From NCBI RefSeq assembly GCF_006352475.1, contig NZ_VCMZ01000001.1, positions 62,001-126,000 of the forward strand: a stretch of DNA of 64,000 bases. The letters run 5' to 3'. Numbering within the stretch: the first letter of the stretch is position 1; every line of letters begins with the position of its first letter. The notes below the pieces were generated by a model. It made no database searches. It saw only the letters and a program-made list of their open reading frames with translations, and was not told the DNA's origin. Of the stretch, positions 8,947 to 17,875 are shown piece by piece. The position numbers were made by a program, and so were the translations under genes. This stretch comes from Acinetobacter pullicarnis. GTDB taxonomy: Bacteria; Pseudomonadota; Gammaproteobacteria; Pseudomonadales; Moraxellaceae.

Positions 8947-9675
8947 ATGAAAAAATTATTAGCAGAGTTTCTGGGCACATTTTGGTTGGTTTTTGGCGGT
9001 TGTGGAAGTGCGGTATTTGCGGCAGCTTTTCCAGAACTTGGGATTGGATTTGCCGGTGTGGCACTGGCATTTGGTTTAACGGTTTTAACTGCAGCTTATG
9101 CTTTGGGGCATATTTCAGGTGGGCATTTTAATCCAGCGGTCTCGATTGGCTTATTTGCTGGTGGGCGTTTTGACGGCAAACAACTGCTACCTTATATTGT
9201 TGCTCAAGTTTTAGGGGGCACTTTAGCTGCTGGACTGCTTTATGTGATCATGCAAGGTCAGGCTGATTTTGCAGGGGTTGGTGGTTTTTCCAGCAATGGC
9301 TATGCTGCATTATCGCCAAGTCATTATTCCATGATTTCAGCGCTTATTATTGAAGTGGTATTAACTGCATTTTTCTTAATTGTGATTATGGGGGCTACGG
9401 ATAAACGTGCACCTGCTGGTTTTGCACCAATTGCAATTGGTCTAGCGTTGACTTTAATTCACTTGATTAGTATTCCAGTGACCAATACCTCTGTAAATCC
9501 TGCGCGCAGTACCGCGGTTGCTTTATTTGCTGAGACTGCAGCACTTGGTCAGTTGTGGTTGTTCTGGATTGCACCGATTGTCGGGGCGATTGCAGGGGCT
9601 TTGATTTATCGCATTGTCGCAGCCGAACAAACCATTTCTGCACCTGCTGCAGAAATGGAATTAAGTCTTGATTAA
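8947..9675 (+). CDS. aqpZ: aquaporin Z
   Basis: A 242-residue six-TM water channel. Both NPA boxes are present ([11 protein letters not shown] near residue 62 and [13 protein letters not shown] near 182). Selectivity-filter residues fit a water-selective pore: Phe in the TM2 region, His in [15 protein letters not shown], and Arg after the second NPA. The start [23 protein letters not shown] is nearly diagnostic for AqpZ. It mediates rapid osmotic water flow across the inner membrane. It stands alone, convergent with a LysR gene. Confidence 0.95.
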   Translation: MKKLLAEFLGTFWLVFGGCGSAVFAAAFPELGIGFAGVALAFGLTVLTAAYALGHISGGHFNPAVSIGLFAGGRFDGKQLLPYIVAQVLGGTLAAGLLYVIMQGQADFAGVGGFSSNGYAALSPSHYSMISALIIEVVLTAFFLIVIMGATDKRAPAGFAPIAIGLALTLIHLISIPVTNTSVNPARSTAVALFAETAALGQLWLFWIAPIVGAIAGALIYRIVAAEQTISAPAAEMELSLD

Positions 9676-9692
9676 CAAGACAGTATATAGAT

Positions 9693-9725
9693 AAAGGGGG
9701 TGTCACTTGAAGGTGGTGCCCCTTT
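9693..9725 (+). terminator. terminator-like hairpin after aqpZ
   Basis: AAAGGGG pairs with CCCCTTT around an imperfectly paired interior; GTATTT follows. It lies between the convergent aqpZ and LysR genes. Confidence 0.45.
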
Positions 9726-9735
9726 GTATTTAAAT

Positions 9736-10641
9736 CTAGGATAATTTTGATTTCTGCGAAACCAAGAACTGGGTGAGATGTTGATAGGTCAAGGGTAAGC
9801 TGTCGAAGTTTTGCGCGGCCAGTTGGAGTTGTCGATTGGCCCATGCACCACGTAATTCAATTTGATGAAAGGTATAGTCTTGTGCTAAGCGACTCGCTGC
9901 ACGCTTAGGCATAATAGCGACACCGACACCATCGGCCACCACTTGAGCGATTGCAGTAAAATTCGGTAAGCGTAGACGATATTGAATATTTTGACCCAGT
10001 TGCTTTGCTTGATTCTCAATGGACTGCTGCAAAGAATGGTATTGCATCAAACCAACAAATGGATATTGCAGCGTTTCCATTAATTCCAAGCTTTGTTGTT
10101 GCACGAGGGGATGTTGTTTGGGGCAAATCAGCACCAGCGGATCTTCCCACAAGCTCAGTGTTTGTAAGGGCGTGGCATCAAAAAAATTGGTGACGATGCC
10201 CAGTTGCGCTTGACCTTGCTGTAAGGCAGCAATAATGTCACTGCTTTCAGCCTCTTTAAACTCAATATGCAACTGTGGATTTTCCATCAGGTATTGCGGT
10301 AGAAAATGCGGTAGATATTCACTTTGAGCGGACGAATTACACCATAAACAAAGTTGTGTTTGCTCACCTGTAGCAAAGGGCTGCATCACCTGTTGCAGTT
10401 GATGATAGTGCCGTATCAAATTTTGTGCCTGCTCCGCAAAACGTTGCCCAGCCAAAGTAAGTTTCACTCCAGACGCATGTCGGCTAAATAAACTGACATG
10501 ATAGGATTGTTCTAGTTTTTTAATGCGCTCGCTGGCGGCCTGTAATGAGATCGCAGAACGTTCCGCCCCTTTGGTCAGGCTACCAGTTTCAACGATATGC
10601 AGAAACAGTTGTAGATCAAAAAAATCGAGACGCATGAGCAA
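9736..10641 (-). CDS. LysR-family transcriptional regulator
   Basis: A 301-residue LTTR with an N-terminal HTH (LQLFLHIVETGSLTKGAERS, then ASERIKKLEQSYHVSLFSR and GVKLTLAGQRFAEQA) and a periplasmic-binding-protein-like effector domain. Features such as DPLVLICPKQHPL and GVGVAIMPKRAA are typical of the family. The start is either 10641 or an ATG two codons on (10635). No divergent partner is obvious: the lipoprotein phosphodiesterase gene on the other side starts about 160 bp away and may or may not be its target. Confidence 0.85.
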   Translation of the reverse strand: MLMRLDFFDLQLFLHIVETGSLTKGAERSAISLQAASERIKKLEQSYHVSLFSRHASGVKLTLAGQRFAEQAQNLIRHYHQLQQVMQPFATGEQTQLCLWCNSSAQSEYLPHFLPQYLMENPQLHIEFKEAESSDIIAALQQGQAQLGIVTNFFDATPLQTLSLWEDPLVLICPKQHPLVQQQSLELMETLQYPFVGLMQYHSLQQSIENQAKQLGQNIQYRLRLPNFTAIAQVVADGVGVAIMPKRAASRLAQDYTFHQIELRGAWANRQLQLAAQNFDSLPLTYQHLTQFLVSQKSKLS

Positions 10642-10799
10642 TGGATCAGCAAAAATAGAGCCCTATATTAGCAGCTCTTCGAAAATCATAATATCTTTGC
10701 GCAACCCCGATTTTATTGCCGTACAGATTTAATAAATTCTCAATCAGAATGAAATATTAAACATTTAAATTGGCCGTTTTATTCGACACATACGAAATT

Positions 10800-11888
10800 A
10801 TGTCTAAATATCTACTGCCGATTCTTTTAAGTTCAAGTTTTATTCTATCTGCATGTAAGGATGATAATGATGCCGATAGCGTAATATCGACGCCAAAACC
10901 ACCGGTCAAACATCTATTTTATCAAGATCGTCCTTTTGATTTGCAAGCACATCGTGGTGGTTTAGGCCTACAAACAGAGAGCAGTATTGCCTCTTTTAGT
11001 CATGCGCTTGAAATGGGAGTTACTACTTTAGAATTAGACACTCAGGTCACCAAAGATGGTCAAGTTGTGGTGACACATGATCGTCAAATTTCTAAGAATA
11101 AATGTTTAGATGTGGCACCAGTAACTGGTGGTGATCCAATGTATCCCTATGTTGGAAAGTATATTAAGGATCTTACCCTTGAACAGATCAAAACCATGGA
11201 TTGCGGTAGTTTACGTTTAAATGATTATCCGGGGCAGCAAGTAAATCCTGGTGCGAAAATGTTAACCCTAAAAGAATTTTTTAGTTTAGTGCAAAGTTAT
11301 AAAGCAGATAATGTGCTGATGAATATTGAAACTAAAATTGAAGCCGGAGCACCAGAGCAGACGGCACCACGAGAATTGTTTGTAAAAGCAGTATTAAAAG
11401 AGATTGAACAGTCTGGTCTGGAAAATCAAATTACCATTCAAAGTTTTGATTGGGGTGCACTGAAACTGGTGCGAGAATTAAATCCAAAGTTACCGATAGT
11501 GGCATTAACCAATGGTCAGCAGTTTTTACAAGCGGGACAGGAAGGAAAATCGCCATGGTTAGGTGGTATCGATATTGATGATTTTAATGGTGATTTAGTC
11601 GCTGCGGTACATTCATTTGGCGGCGATGCGATTTCACCAGTGCATGGCAATCCACAAAATGGAAAAATTGGTGATGCCAATTATGTCGCTTATACAACCA
11701 AAGAAATGATTGAAAAAGCGCATAAAGTAAATATAAAAGTAATTCCATGGACCGTTTCAGATTTTGCAACGATTGATCATTTAGTCGGTTTAGGTGCAGA
11801 TGGGGTGATTACCGATTTACCAGATGTCGCACGTTTGGTCATGATGAAAAATCAAATGAAACTGCCAGATCCTGTTGCTAAAAAATAA
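10800..11888 (+). CDS. glycerophosphodiester phosphodiesterase lipoprotein
   Basis: A 362-residue GlpQ/UgpQ-type enzyme. The N-terminus is a lipoprotein signal (MSKYLLPILLSSSFILSAC) with lipobox LSAC, so I place the start at the ATG at 10800 rather than the in-frame TTG at 10770. The catalytic pattern is present: AHRGG, then ES in TESSIASF, LELDTQVTKDGQVVVTHD with the second histidine, and late-family motifs PWTVSD and GADGVITDLP. It hydrolyses glycerophosphodiesters to glycerol-3-phosphate and alcohols, probably in the periplasm anchored to a membrane. No glp transporter genes are adjacent. Confidence 0.9.
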   Translation: MSKYLLPILLSSSFILSACKDDNDADSVISTPKPPVKHLFYQDRPFDLQAHRGGLGLQTESSIASFSHALEMGVTTLELDTQVTKDGQVVVTHDRQISKNKCLDVAPVTGGDPMYPYVGKYIKDLTLEQIKTMDCGSLRLNDYPGQQVNPGAKMLTLKEFFSLVQSYKADNVLMNIETKIEAGAPEQTAPRELFVKAVLKEIEQSGLENQITIQSFDWGALKLVRELNPKLPIVALTNGQQFLQAGQEGKSPWLGGIDIDDFNGDLVAAVHSFGGDAISPVHGNPQNGKIGDANYVAYTTKEMIEKAHKVNIKVIPWTVSDFATIDHLVGLGADGVITDLPDVARLVMMKNQMKLPDPVAKK

Positions 11889-11931
11889 TCGAAAATAAAG
11901 TATATTAATCAATAGACTGCTTCCATAAGTC

Positions 11932-11966
11932 CTTTTTTCTTTCTCCTTAAAGGGGAAAGAAAAAAG
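11932..11966 (+). terminator. imperfect long hairpin after the phosphodiesterase gene
   Basis: CTTTTTTCTTTCTCC pairs with GGGGAAAGAAAAAAG around a short A/T loop with one mismatch. It is A/T-rich and lacks a following T run, so terminator status is uncertain. Confidence 0.4.
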
Positions 11967-12064
11967 CGGTTTAATAATTATTCGTTTTAAAATTAAAGAA
12001 GATCACTTATAACTATTTTAGATCAATGCATTGTTAACACTTTAATGAGAAGACGGATACGCCT

Positions 12065-12751
12065 ATGAAACGTTCTAAAATTGCCGTGATGCTGCTTAGC
12101 AGCAGTTTATTTTTGGCGACACATGCTGCCAACGCGAAAACTGAAAATATCAAGGCTGATCCAAAGCGTGCTGAAAAAGTCGCGGAGTTACTGATTGCGA
12201 TTTTTGCACAAGACCCAAATAGCCCAACGAAATTAAATATTCAGTTCGGTGCAGCAATTGCCGGAATTTCGGAAGATGAAGCCTACAAGAACTTGAGTAA
12301 AGATGGTCAACAAGCCATTTCTTCACCTGCTGTGATGATGAAGACCGCACTCAGTGGTGAATTTAATGCAGATGAGATGAAGATTGTTGGACCAGCGATT
12401 GATAAACAACTTTTAATGCAAAGTAGCATTATAAAAAGCTGTAAATTGAGTGGGAAAATGACCCAACCAACCAAAACCAGTTATGAATTTCCAGTCAGCT
12501 GCCAAATTCCGCAAGTTGATTGGGATACAGCTAAAAAGCCAGACGTTAATCCAGAAGCAAGCGATGCCAATAACTTCGCGACCATGCTGAATTGGATGGT
12601 TGACTCAATGGCGAAAGCACCTCAGCAACCTTTAAATACTCGTATCTTGGTGAATCAAAATGGCAGTTATTATGTCCCAGAGATGGATGACGGAAATTAC
12701 TTTCCAAATAGTGTCACCCGACAAATTATTGGTGCAGCTGAGTCCGATTAA
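12065..12751 (+). CDS. secreted hypothetical protein, first of a tandem paralogous pair
   Basis: A 228-residue protein with a clear Sec signal peptide (MKRSKIAVMLLSSSLFLATHAANA, cleavage likely after ANA). I do not recognise the family. It shares with the gene at 13070 the N-terminal segment around AEKVAELLIAIFAQ, the glycine-alanine stretch IQFGAAIAGIS, and the strongly conserved block SCKLSGKMTQPTKTSYEFP followed by VSCQIP. The two cysteines in that block (about residues 129 and 148) probably form a disulfide. The mature protein is soluble and periplasmic or outer-membrane-associated by inference. A separate promoter is likely because about 170 bp precede it. Confidence 0.75.
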   Translation: MKRSKIAVMLLSSSLFLATHAANAKTENIKADPKRAEKVAELLIAIFAQDPNSPTKLNIQFGAAIAGISEDEAYKNLSKDGQQAISSPAVMMKTALSGEFNADEMKIVGPAIDKQLLMQSSIIKSCKLSGKMTQPTKTSYEFPVSCQIPQVDWDTAKKPDVNPEASDANNFATMLNWMVDSMAKAPQQPLNTRILVNQNGSYYVPEMDDGNYFPNSVTRQIIGAAESD

Positions 12752-13069
12752 GAGCACGCAGTTGCGCGGTTTAAGAGGGAGGGGGAGTCATTAATACACG
12801 CTTGGTATTCTCATTGTTTGGCATAGATTAATCTTGAGAAATGTAACCCCACCGCTGTGCTGTTAAATTGGAATATCCAAAAAATAAGAATCTATACTTT
12901 TAAGTATTTGATTTCGCATCGAATCAAGCACAGCAGTGCTTGATTCGATATTGAGCTTTACATATTTGAGGTTAAAAAAACAACAATTCAAACCAAGTTG
13001 GCGTAATATAAGTTATAAGCACTTAACACTAAAAAATTTAATCAGTTTAATTACAAGACTTATATTTAT
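12752..13069. other. 318-bp gap between the paralogous secreted-protein genes
   Basis: No coding potential was seen. The gap contains the perfect hairpin at 12918-12949 and an A/T-rich promoter-like stretch just before the second paralogue. Confidence 0.55.
12918..12949. terminator. perfect 14-bp hairpin between paralogues
   Basis: ATCGAATCAAGCAC pairs with GTGCTTGATTCGAT around an AGCA loop. There is no T run on the right and only a weak one on the other strand, so it may be a Rho-dependent end, a processing or stabilising element, or a palindromic repeat rather than a simple terminator. Confidence 0.5.
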
Positions 13070-13768
13070 ATGAAAACATCTAAAATCACTTCGATTTTCT
13101 TGGGCGTTGGTCTGCTTTTATCTACCCATATTACCCATGCCGCGTTTGCAATGAATCAAACAGATTCCGATCGTGCAAAACAAGTTGCTGAATTACTGAT
13201 TGCACTTTATGCACAAGCCCCGCATGACCCAACGTGGGTCAATATTCAGTTTGGTGCGGCTATTGCTGGTATTTCTGTAAATGAAGCAAGTGCTTTACCG
13301 AAAATTCCATCACCGACCTCGATGGCCGAAGCTGCATTGAGTGCACCATATACAACACAGGAGATGGCCAAGGTTGCGCCTGTGATTGATCAACAAATGA
13401 GTATACAAAGCAACATTGCAAAAAGTTGTAAGTTGAATGGGGAAATGACTCAACCGACCAAAACCAGCTATGAGTTTCCAGTGAGCTGTCAAATTCCTGT
13501 CGTCGATTGGAAAGCACTTCAAAAGCCAGCTGCCAATCCCAAGATAAGTGATGCAAAAAACTTTATTATCATGCTGGACTGGGTCAATGCCGTGATGCTT
13601 AAGGCGCCTCAACAAAATATAAATACGTTTATTCGGCTTGATCAAATAGGTAATCGTTTAATTCCCAATATCACGGATGGAAAATATTTTCCAGTTAGTC
13701 TCACCCTTGCAATTTCTAACGTTTCCGAAGAGCGGCAAGGAAAACAACGTTTAAGACTAGGTCCCTGA
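13070..13768 (+). CDS. secreted hypothetical protein, second of a tandem paralogous pair
   Basis: A 232-residue protein with a signal peptide (MKTSKITSIFLGVGLLLSTH, cleavage near THA-AFA). It is a diverged duplicate of the protein encoded at 12065: the same AELLIALYAQ, IQFGAAIAGIS, SCKLNGEMTQPTKTSYEFP and SCQIPVVDW blocks appear in the same order, including both cysteines. Differences concentrate in residues about 75-100 and in the C-terminal tail, which here is basic (EERQGKQRLRLGP). Function is unknown; the pair is followed by a LuxR-type regulator gene that could act on it. Confidence 0.73.
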   Translation: MKTSKITSIFLGVGLLLSTHITHAAFAMNQTDSDRAKQVAELLIALYAQAPHDPTWVNIQFGAAIAGISVNEASALPKIPSPTSMAEAALSAPYTTQEMAKVAPVIDQQMSIQSNIAKSCKLNGEMTQPTKTSYEFPVSCQIPVVDWKALQKPAANPKISDAKNFIIMLDWVNAVMLKAPQQNINTFIRLDQIGNRLIPNITDGKYFPVSLTLAISNVSEERQGKQRLRLGP

Positions 13769-13897
13769 AAAAACATGAAATAAGAGTATAAAAAATATGC
13801 TTAGCCCGTTATAAGTCATAGAGGGATATGCAAAAGCTAAGGAAGGTCTTTTGTATATTTGATTGGGTTTTGCTTTAAACAGAATAGGGAAGTTGTG

Positions 13898-14881
13898 ATG
13901 TCTACAGAAAGTTTAAATTGGATTATTCATTGCATGAAAGCAAATTTTGGCTTTGATGCGATGCAAATTTTATGGTTTTGCCCTGAGAATAAAAAGCATT
14001 ATGAGCTTTTTAGAGAGGGCTATAACAAATCATGTGCAGATAGCTTGAACTATGATTTTCCAATGACCTACCCACAAGGCTTTACTCACTTAATTTCGCC
14101 GCATGATCTATTACCACCCTCTATTTCTGAGTCAGGTGAAATTATGCAGCCGCCTTTTCGAATGACCAATATTTATTTGAATGCTCTGAATAAGCATGGT
14201 TACTGTGATGGATTAAGTTTGGAGCTAAATTCATCTGAATTCTATTTTGGTTTAATCCATTTCTCATCCTATGCTGCCAATAATTTTAATCGCAATGTTC
14301 GCACTTTGATTCATAACTTTAGAACGGTGATTGAAGACTGGATGGGGAAGATGATTTCCTATAATAAGACCATCAACAATTTTATTTTCTTTTATGCCAA
14401 GCAAAAATCCACCGACTATTTTGAACTGATCAAAGGTGATAAAGATAAGATTCAGTCAGAAGTAATATTCAATATTGTCGAAACGTTAGAAGAAAATAAA
14501 CAACAGCTATTATTGAACCAACAAAATGTATATACAGCCTCGATCACTTGTTTTCCCAATGGCAGCAATATCATTGAAGTTGTGCCTGCTGCATTGCCGA
14601 ATAAACTGACCAAAAAAGAATTGCTGGTATTAAGTTGGTTGGTTTCTGGCAAAACAGATAAGGAAATTTCCCAGTGCTTATGCTTAGGTGAGCGCACGAT
14701 TAATTCACATATTGCTTCTATTTTAAGAAAACTCGAAGTGAATAATCGAGTCGAAGCAGCGGTTTATGCTGTACTGAATCAAGTGGTATTTATTCAAAAT
14801 GGCATGAAAACCATCACAGCTAAAAGCAACGTAACGAACAAGATGCGATTGCCCAATCAACAAGGTCAATCGATTGACTGA
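13898..14881 (+). CDS. LuxR-type (GerE domain) transcriptional regulator
   Basis: A 327-residue protein with a C-terminal LuxR/GerE helix-turn-helix (last about 75 residues): LTKKELLVLSWLVSGKTDKE, then ISQCLCLGERTINSHIASI and LRKLEVNNRVEAAVYA. The N-terminal 220 residues do not match a sensor domain I can name with confidence; length and layout resemble solo LuxR regulators. No acyl-homoserine-lactone synthase gene is in the window. The ATG at 13898 has AGGGA about 9 nt upstream and is preferred over an upstream ATG at 13859 that lacks one. It may regulate the adjacent secreted paralogues. Confidence 0.8.
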   Translation: MSTESLNWIIHCMKANFGFDAMQILWFCPENKKHYELFREGYNKSCADSLNYDFPMTYPQGFTHLISPHDLLPPSISESGEIMQPPFRMTNIYLNALNKHGYCDGLSLELNSSEFYFGLIHFSSYAANNFNRNVRTLIHNFRTVIEDWMGKMISYNKTINNFIFFYAKQKSTDYFELIKGDKDKIQSEVIFNIVETLEENKQQLLLNQQNVYTASITCFPNGSNIIEVVPAALPNKLTKKELLVLSWLVSGKTDKEISQCLCLGERTINSHIASILRKLEVNNRVEAAVYAVLNQVVFIQNGMKTITAKSNVTNKMRLPNQQGQSID

Positions 14882-14931
14882 CCTTGAATTATTGATCTTA
14901 TGTGCGTAATGCTCAGCGTATGGGCTTAGGC

Positions 14932-16047
14932 TTAGTGTAGATCGACCAGTAGTTTTTCAACTTCATCGACAATCTGTTTTTCATGCTCAAGCAGGATATC
15001 TCCACCCATGCCACCCACCAGCCCAATGAGTGAATCACCAATCGTATCGCATTGGGTTAAAGCTTGAACCACGGCAACCCCACAGAATGGTAAGTATTGC
15101 GGGCTATAACCGCCTTCTTGAATAAAGGCAATGCGGCCACCACAAACTTCTTCAGCACAGTCAACCGCCATTTTTGCCATAGTTTTAAAGCCATCGGCAG
15201 TCACCATCATGCGGCCCAATGGGTCCATAATGCTGGCATCAAAGCCAGAGCCGATAATAATCAGTTCAGGTTGATATTTTTTCAGTGCAGGAATCACAAC
15301 TTTTTCAAAAGCATAGTGATAGGCTGCATTGCCGCCGCCCGGTGGCAGTGGAATATTTAAGTTATAACCAAAGCCTTCACCTTCACCACGTTCAGAGGTA
15401 AAACCTGAATCGGATGGGAAACATAAGTTTTGGTGCAACGAAATCGTGAGAACAGAAGAATCTTCCCACCAAATATCTTGTGTACCATTGCCATGATGTA
15501 CATCCCAATCGACTATCGCCACACGTTTCAGCCCCAGTACATCTTTGGCATAAGCTGCTGCCACCGAGGTATTGTTAAATAAGCAAAAACCCATCGATTG
15601 ATTGCGAGTTGCATGATGCCCCGGTGGGTTAATCAATGCATAACCGGTTGAAACTTCACGACTCACTACTTGTTTGGTCAGTTCAATCGCACCACCAGCA
15701 GAAAGATAGGCAATATTCAATGCGCCATTACCTACATGAGTAATGCCATCACCAACATCACCACCACCAGCCAAGCCACTGATCCGTTTTAGGTTATCTA
15801 GCACCGCTGGGGTATGCACCCGTAAAATATCTTCATCTGTTGCAGCAATGGCTTTAATACTGGTGAGTAAATCCATTTGTCCAGAAGTACAGACCAGTTC
15901 ATTGAAGCGGCGTTTGGTATCTGGATGTGCCATGTGATGGCTAATCGGTTGTAATTTCGCTTCGAAATTTGCAGCGAAAACAGGGCCACTACCAGTATCC
16001 ATCCAGCTATACAGGGTATTCCATACATATCCAATTTTGTTTGACAT
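14932..16047 (-). CDS. class II histone-deacetylase-like amidohydrolase (HDAH type)
   Basis: A 371-residue zinc amidohydrolase that closely resembles the bacterial HDAC-like amidohydrolase HDAH from a Bordetella/Alcaligenes strain, judged from memory: MSNKIGYVWNTLYSWMDTG, HPDTKRRFNELVC and GGDVGDGITHVGNG are shared. Catalytic elements are intact: NPPGHHATR (paired histidines), DWDVHHGNGTQD (zinc Asp/His), GSGFDASIMDPL (zinc Asp) and QEGGYSPQYLP (tyrosine). The family removes acetyl groups from acetylated amines such as acetyl-lysine or acetylpolyamines; the natural substrate is unsettled. Start at 16047 is supported by TTAAGGA 8-9 nt upstream; a longer form from 16086 is unlikely. Nearby acetyltransferase and PaiB genes hint at polyamine chemistry. 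Confidence 0.9.
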   Translation of the reverse strand: MSNKIGYVWNTLYSWMDTGSGPVFAANFEAKLQPISHHMAHPDTKRRFNELVCTSGQMDLLTSIKAIAATDEDILRVHTPAVLDNLKRISGLAGGGDVGDGITHVGNGALNIAYLSAGGAIELTKQVVSREVSTGYALINPPGHHATRNQSMGFCLFNNTSVAAAYAKDVLGLKRVAIVDWDVHHGNGTQDIWWEDSSVLTISLHQNLCFPSDSGFTSERGEGEGFGYNLNIPLPPGGGNAAYHYAFEKVVIPALKKYQPELIIIGSGFDASIMDPLGRMMVTADGFKTMAKMAVDCAEEVCGGRIAFIQEGGYSPQYLPFCGVAVVQALTQCDTIGDSLIGLVGGMGGDILLEHEKQIVDEVEKLLVDLH

Positions 16048-16262
16048 TTCTTTATCCTTAAGAAGATGCTGTGACTGAGCCTGCATTATGTGCAGGTCTC
16101 GGTCTGCGATTCTTCCGTAGAATTACTGAATTTTTAACTGATCTGCTTGAGGCAAAGATTGCTGCGATAAAATCTGCCTAAATTGCATGCTGATCGGCTC
16201 AATCAGTGCAAGAAAAGCAAGGCAAGGCAATTGGGGTTTTCCATCCACCATCTGGATCAGAA

Positions 16263-17759
16263 TCAGGCTGAACTCGAACTTTGGGCTTTAGCTTCGGTTA
16301 AAAGGCGGCTGAGTTTTTGAATCGCAATGCGCATATCTGCGCTTTCAAAATCGCCAAGCCCAATAATCAGACCTGAACGTGTGTGGTCACTGGCAAATGT
16401 GGGTGAAATAGCCTTAATGGCAACACCATCTTCCAATGCCGCAGCGGCAATCTGCGTATCGTTAATACCATGTGCGAGCCATAACACCATATGCATGCCT
16501 TGATCGCCAGGTTCCAAGGTTGCAAGCTCAGCGGGAATGATGTGCTCAATCATTGCAATCAGTTCTTTACGCTTTTCAGCATAGATATTGCGGATGCGCC
16601 GAATGTGTCGTTCTAGATAACCTTCCCGAATAAATGCGGCTAAAACATGTTGATCGGCACTGGCAGAATGTCGATCAATTAAGGCTTTGAGCCCACAAAA
16701 AGCATCCACCAATGCGGCTGGAACAATCGCATAACCGAGTCGTAGTGAGGGGAACAGCACTTTGCTAAATGTACCCAGATAAATCACACGACTAGGATCA
16801 AGCCCTTGCAGGGATGGAAAGGGTTGGCCGCTGTAGCGCAACTCACTGTCATAGTCATCTTCAATGATCCATGCATTTTGGTTTTTTGCCCACGCCAATA
16901 AGGCGTTACGCCGTGCCAAACTCATCGCCATACCCAATGGGTATTGATGCGAAGGTGTCACAAAGGCAGCGCGGGCGGATTTGGCCAATGCAATCCCGCG
17001 TTGGACTTGGATCCCTTCTGCATCGACGGGCACAGCTACCATTTGAATCTTTTGAATACTATGCGCCAAAGTGGACGTAGTTCCGCGATAGGCGGGGTCT
17101 TCGACCCAGACTTGATCTTGTGCTTCAAATAAAATTTGACTGCAAATATACAGTGCTTGTTGGGTACCGGTGGTGATAATAATTTGCTCAGGTGTGCAGC
17201 GTACAGAACGAGATCGACGCACATAGTCTGCAATGGCTTCACGCAATGACAAAATGCCTTGAGGATCTTCATACCCTGTCGGCACACCGACACCACGTGC
17301 GCGAAAACGGTTGCCAAATTTGCGCCACGCATCATTGGGTTGCGTGCGATTGATTGGAACAGAAACGGCAAAGGGTAGGTGAGGCAGGGGCTTGAAATCT
17401 TTTAACACCGCGGCAAAAGCCTGTGCTGCGGTTGTAAGTGGCATCGAGCTGTTTTCACTGTTGTTTTTTTGCGGCTCGCTGCTGGCAGTTAAGGCGTGTG
17501 CAACATAGGTGCCAGTTCGGGCTTGGGATGCTAAAACCCCTTCGGCCAAGAGTTGATCGTATGCTTCAATTACAGTGCCTCTAGCAACTCGCAGGGTTTG
17601 TGCCAATTCTCGTGATGAGGGCAGAGGATCGCCCGGTTGCAGTTCTCCATGGTGTACTGCCGCACGCAAGACTTGGATTAATTGCAGACTGATGTGTCCT
17701 GCTTTTTTATCAATTTTTGCAATCGAAGGAAGATCAACAACTTGAGCGGTTCTTGCCAT
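16263..17759 (-). CDS. MocR/PdxR-type regulator (GntR HTH fused to aminotransferase fold)
   Basis: A 498-residue fusion. Residues about 20-95 are a GntR winged HTH (LRAAVHHGELQPGDPLPSSR, then ELAQTLRVARGTVIEAYDQL). Residues about 130-490 are a fold-type-I PLP aminotransferase domain: IITTGTQQALYICSQIL, EDPAYRG, SHQYPLGMAMSLARR, WIIEDDYDSELRY with the PLP-contacting Asp, and YLGTFSKVLFPSLRLGY with the PLP lysine. Members sense PLP or amine/amino-acid aldimines and control nearby genes. It is divergent from the PaiB-GNAT pair (about 115-bp A/T-rich gap), its most likely target. The coding region stops about 215 bp before the deacetylase gene on the same strand. Confidence 0.9.
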   Translation of the reverse strand: MARTAQVVDLPSIAKIDKKAGHISLQLIQVLRAAVHHGELQPGDPLPSSRELAQTLRVARGTVIEAYDQLLAEGVLASQARTGTYVAHALTASSEPQKNNSENSSMPLTTAAQAFAAVLKDFKPLPHLPFAVSVPINRTQPNDAWRKFGNRFRARGVGVPTGYEDPQGILSLREAIADYVRRSRSVRCTPEQIIITTGTQQALYICSQILFEAQDQVWVEDPAYRGTTSTLAHSIQKIQMVAVPVDAEGIQVQRGIALAKSARAAFVTPSHQYPLGMAMSLARRNALLAWAKNQNAWIIEDDYDSELRYSGQPFPSLQGLDPSRVIYLGTFSKVLFPSLRLGYAIVPAALVDAFCGLKALIDRHSASADQHVLAAFIREGYLERHIRRIRNIYAEKRKELIAMIEHIIPAELATLEPGDQGMHMVLWLAHGINDTQIAAAALEDGVAIKAISPTFASDHTRSGLIIGLGDFESADMRIAIQKLSRLLTEAKAQSSSSA

Positions 17760-17875
17760 AATTCTGGTCTACTCAAAATAAAATAAATTGGTACTTTTTA
17801 ATAATCCATATAAATCGCAATATTTACAACAGAAAAGATTGGTGATTCGCATTATTAAGATAAGGAATGTTTGAG

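Noticed and set aside
16087..16262. A minus-strand open frame of about 47 codons after the MocR gene
   Set aside because: It has no start with a ribosome binding site and overlaps the MocR stop; I could not link it to a family. It may be a gene remnant but evidence is too thin.
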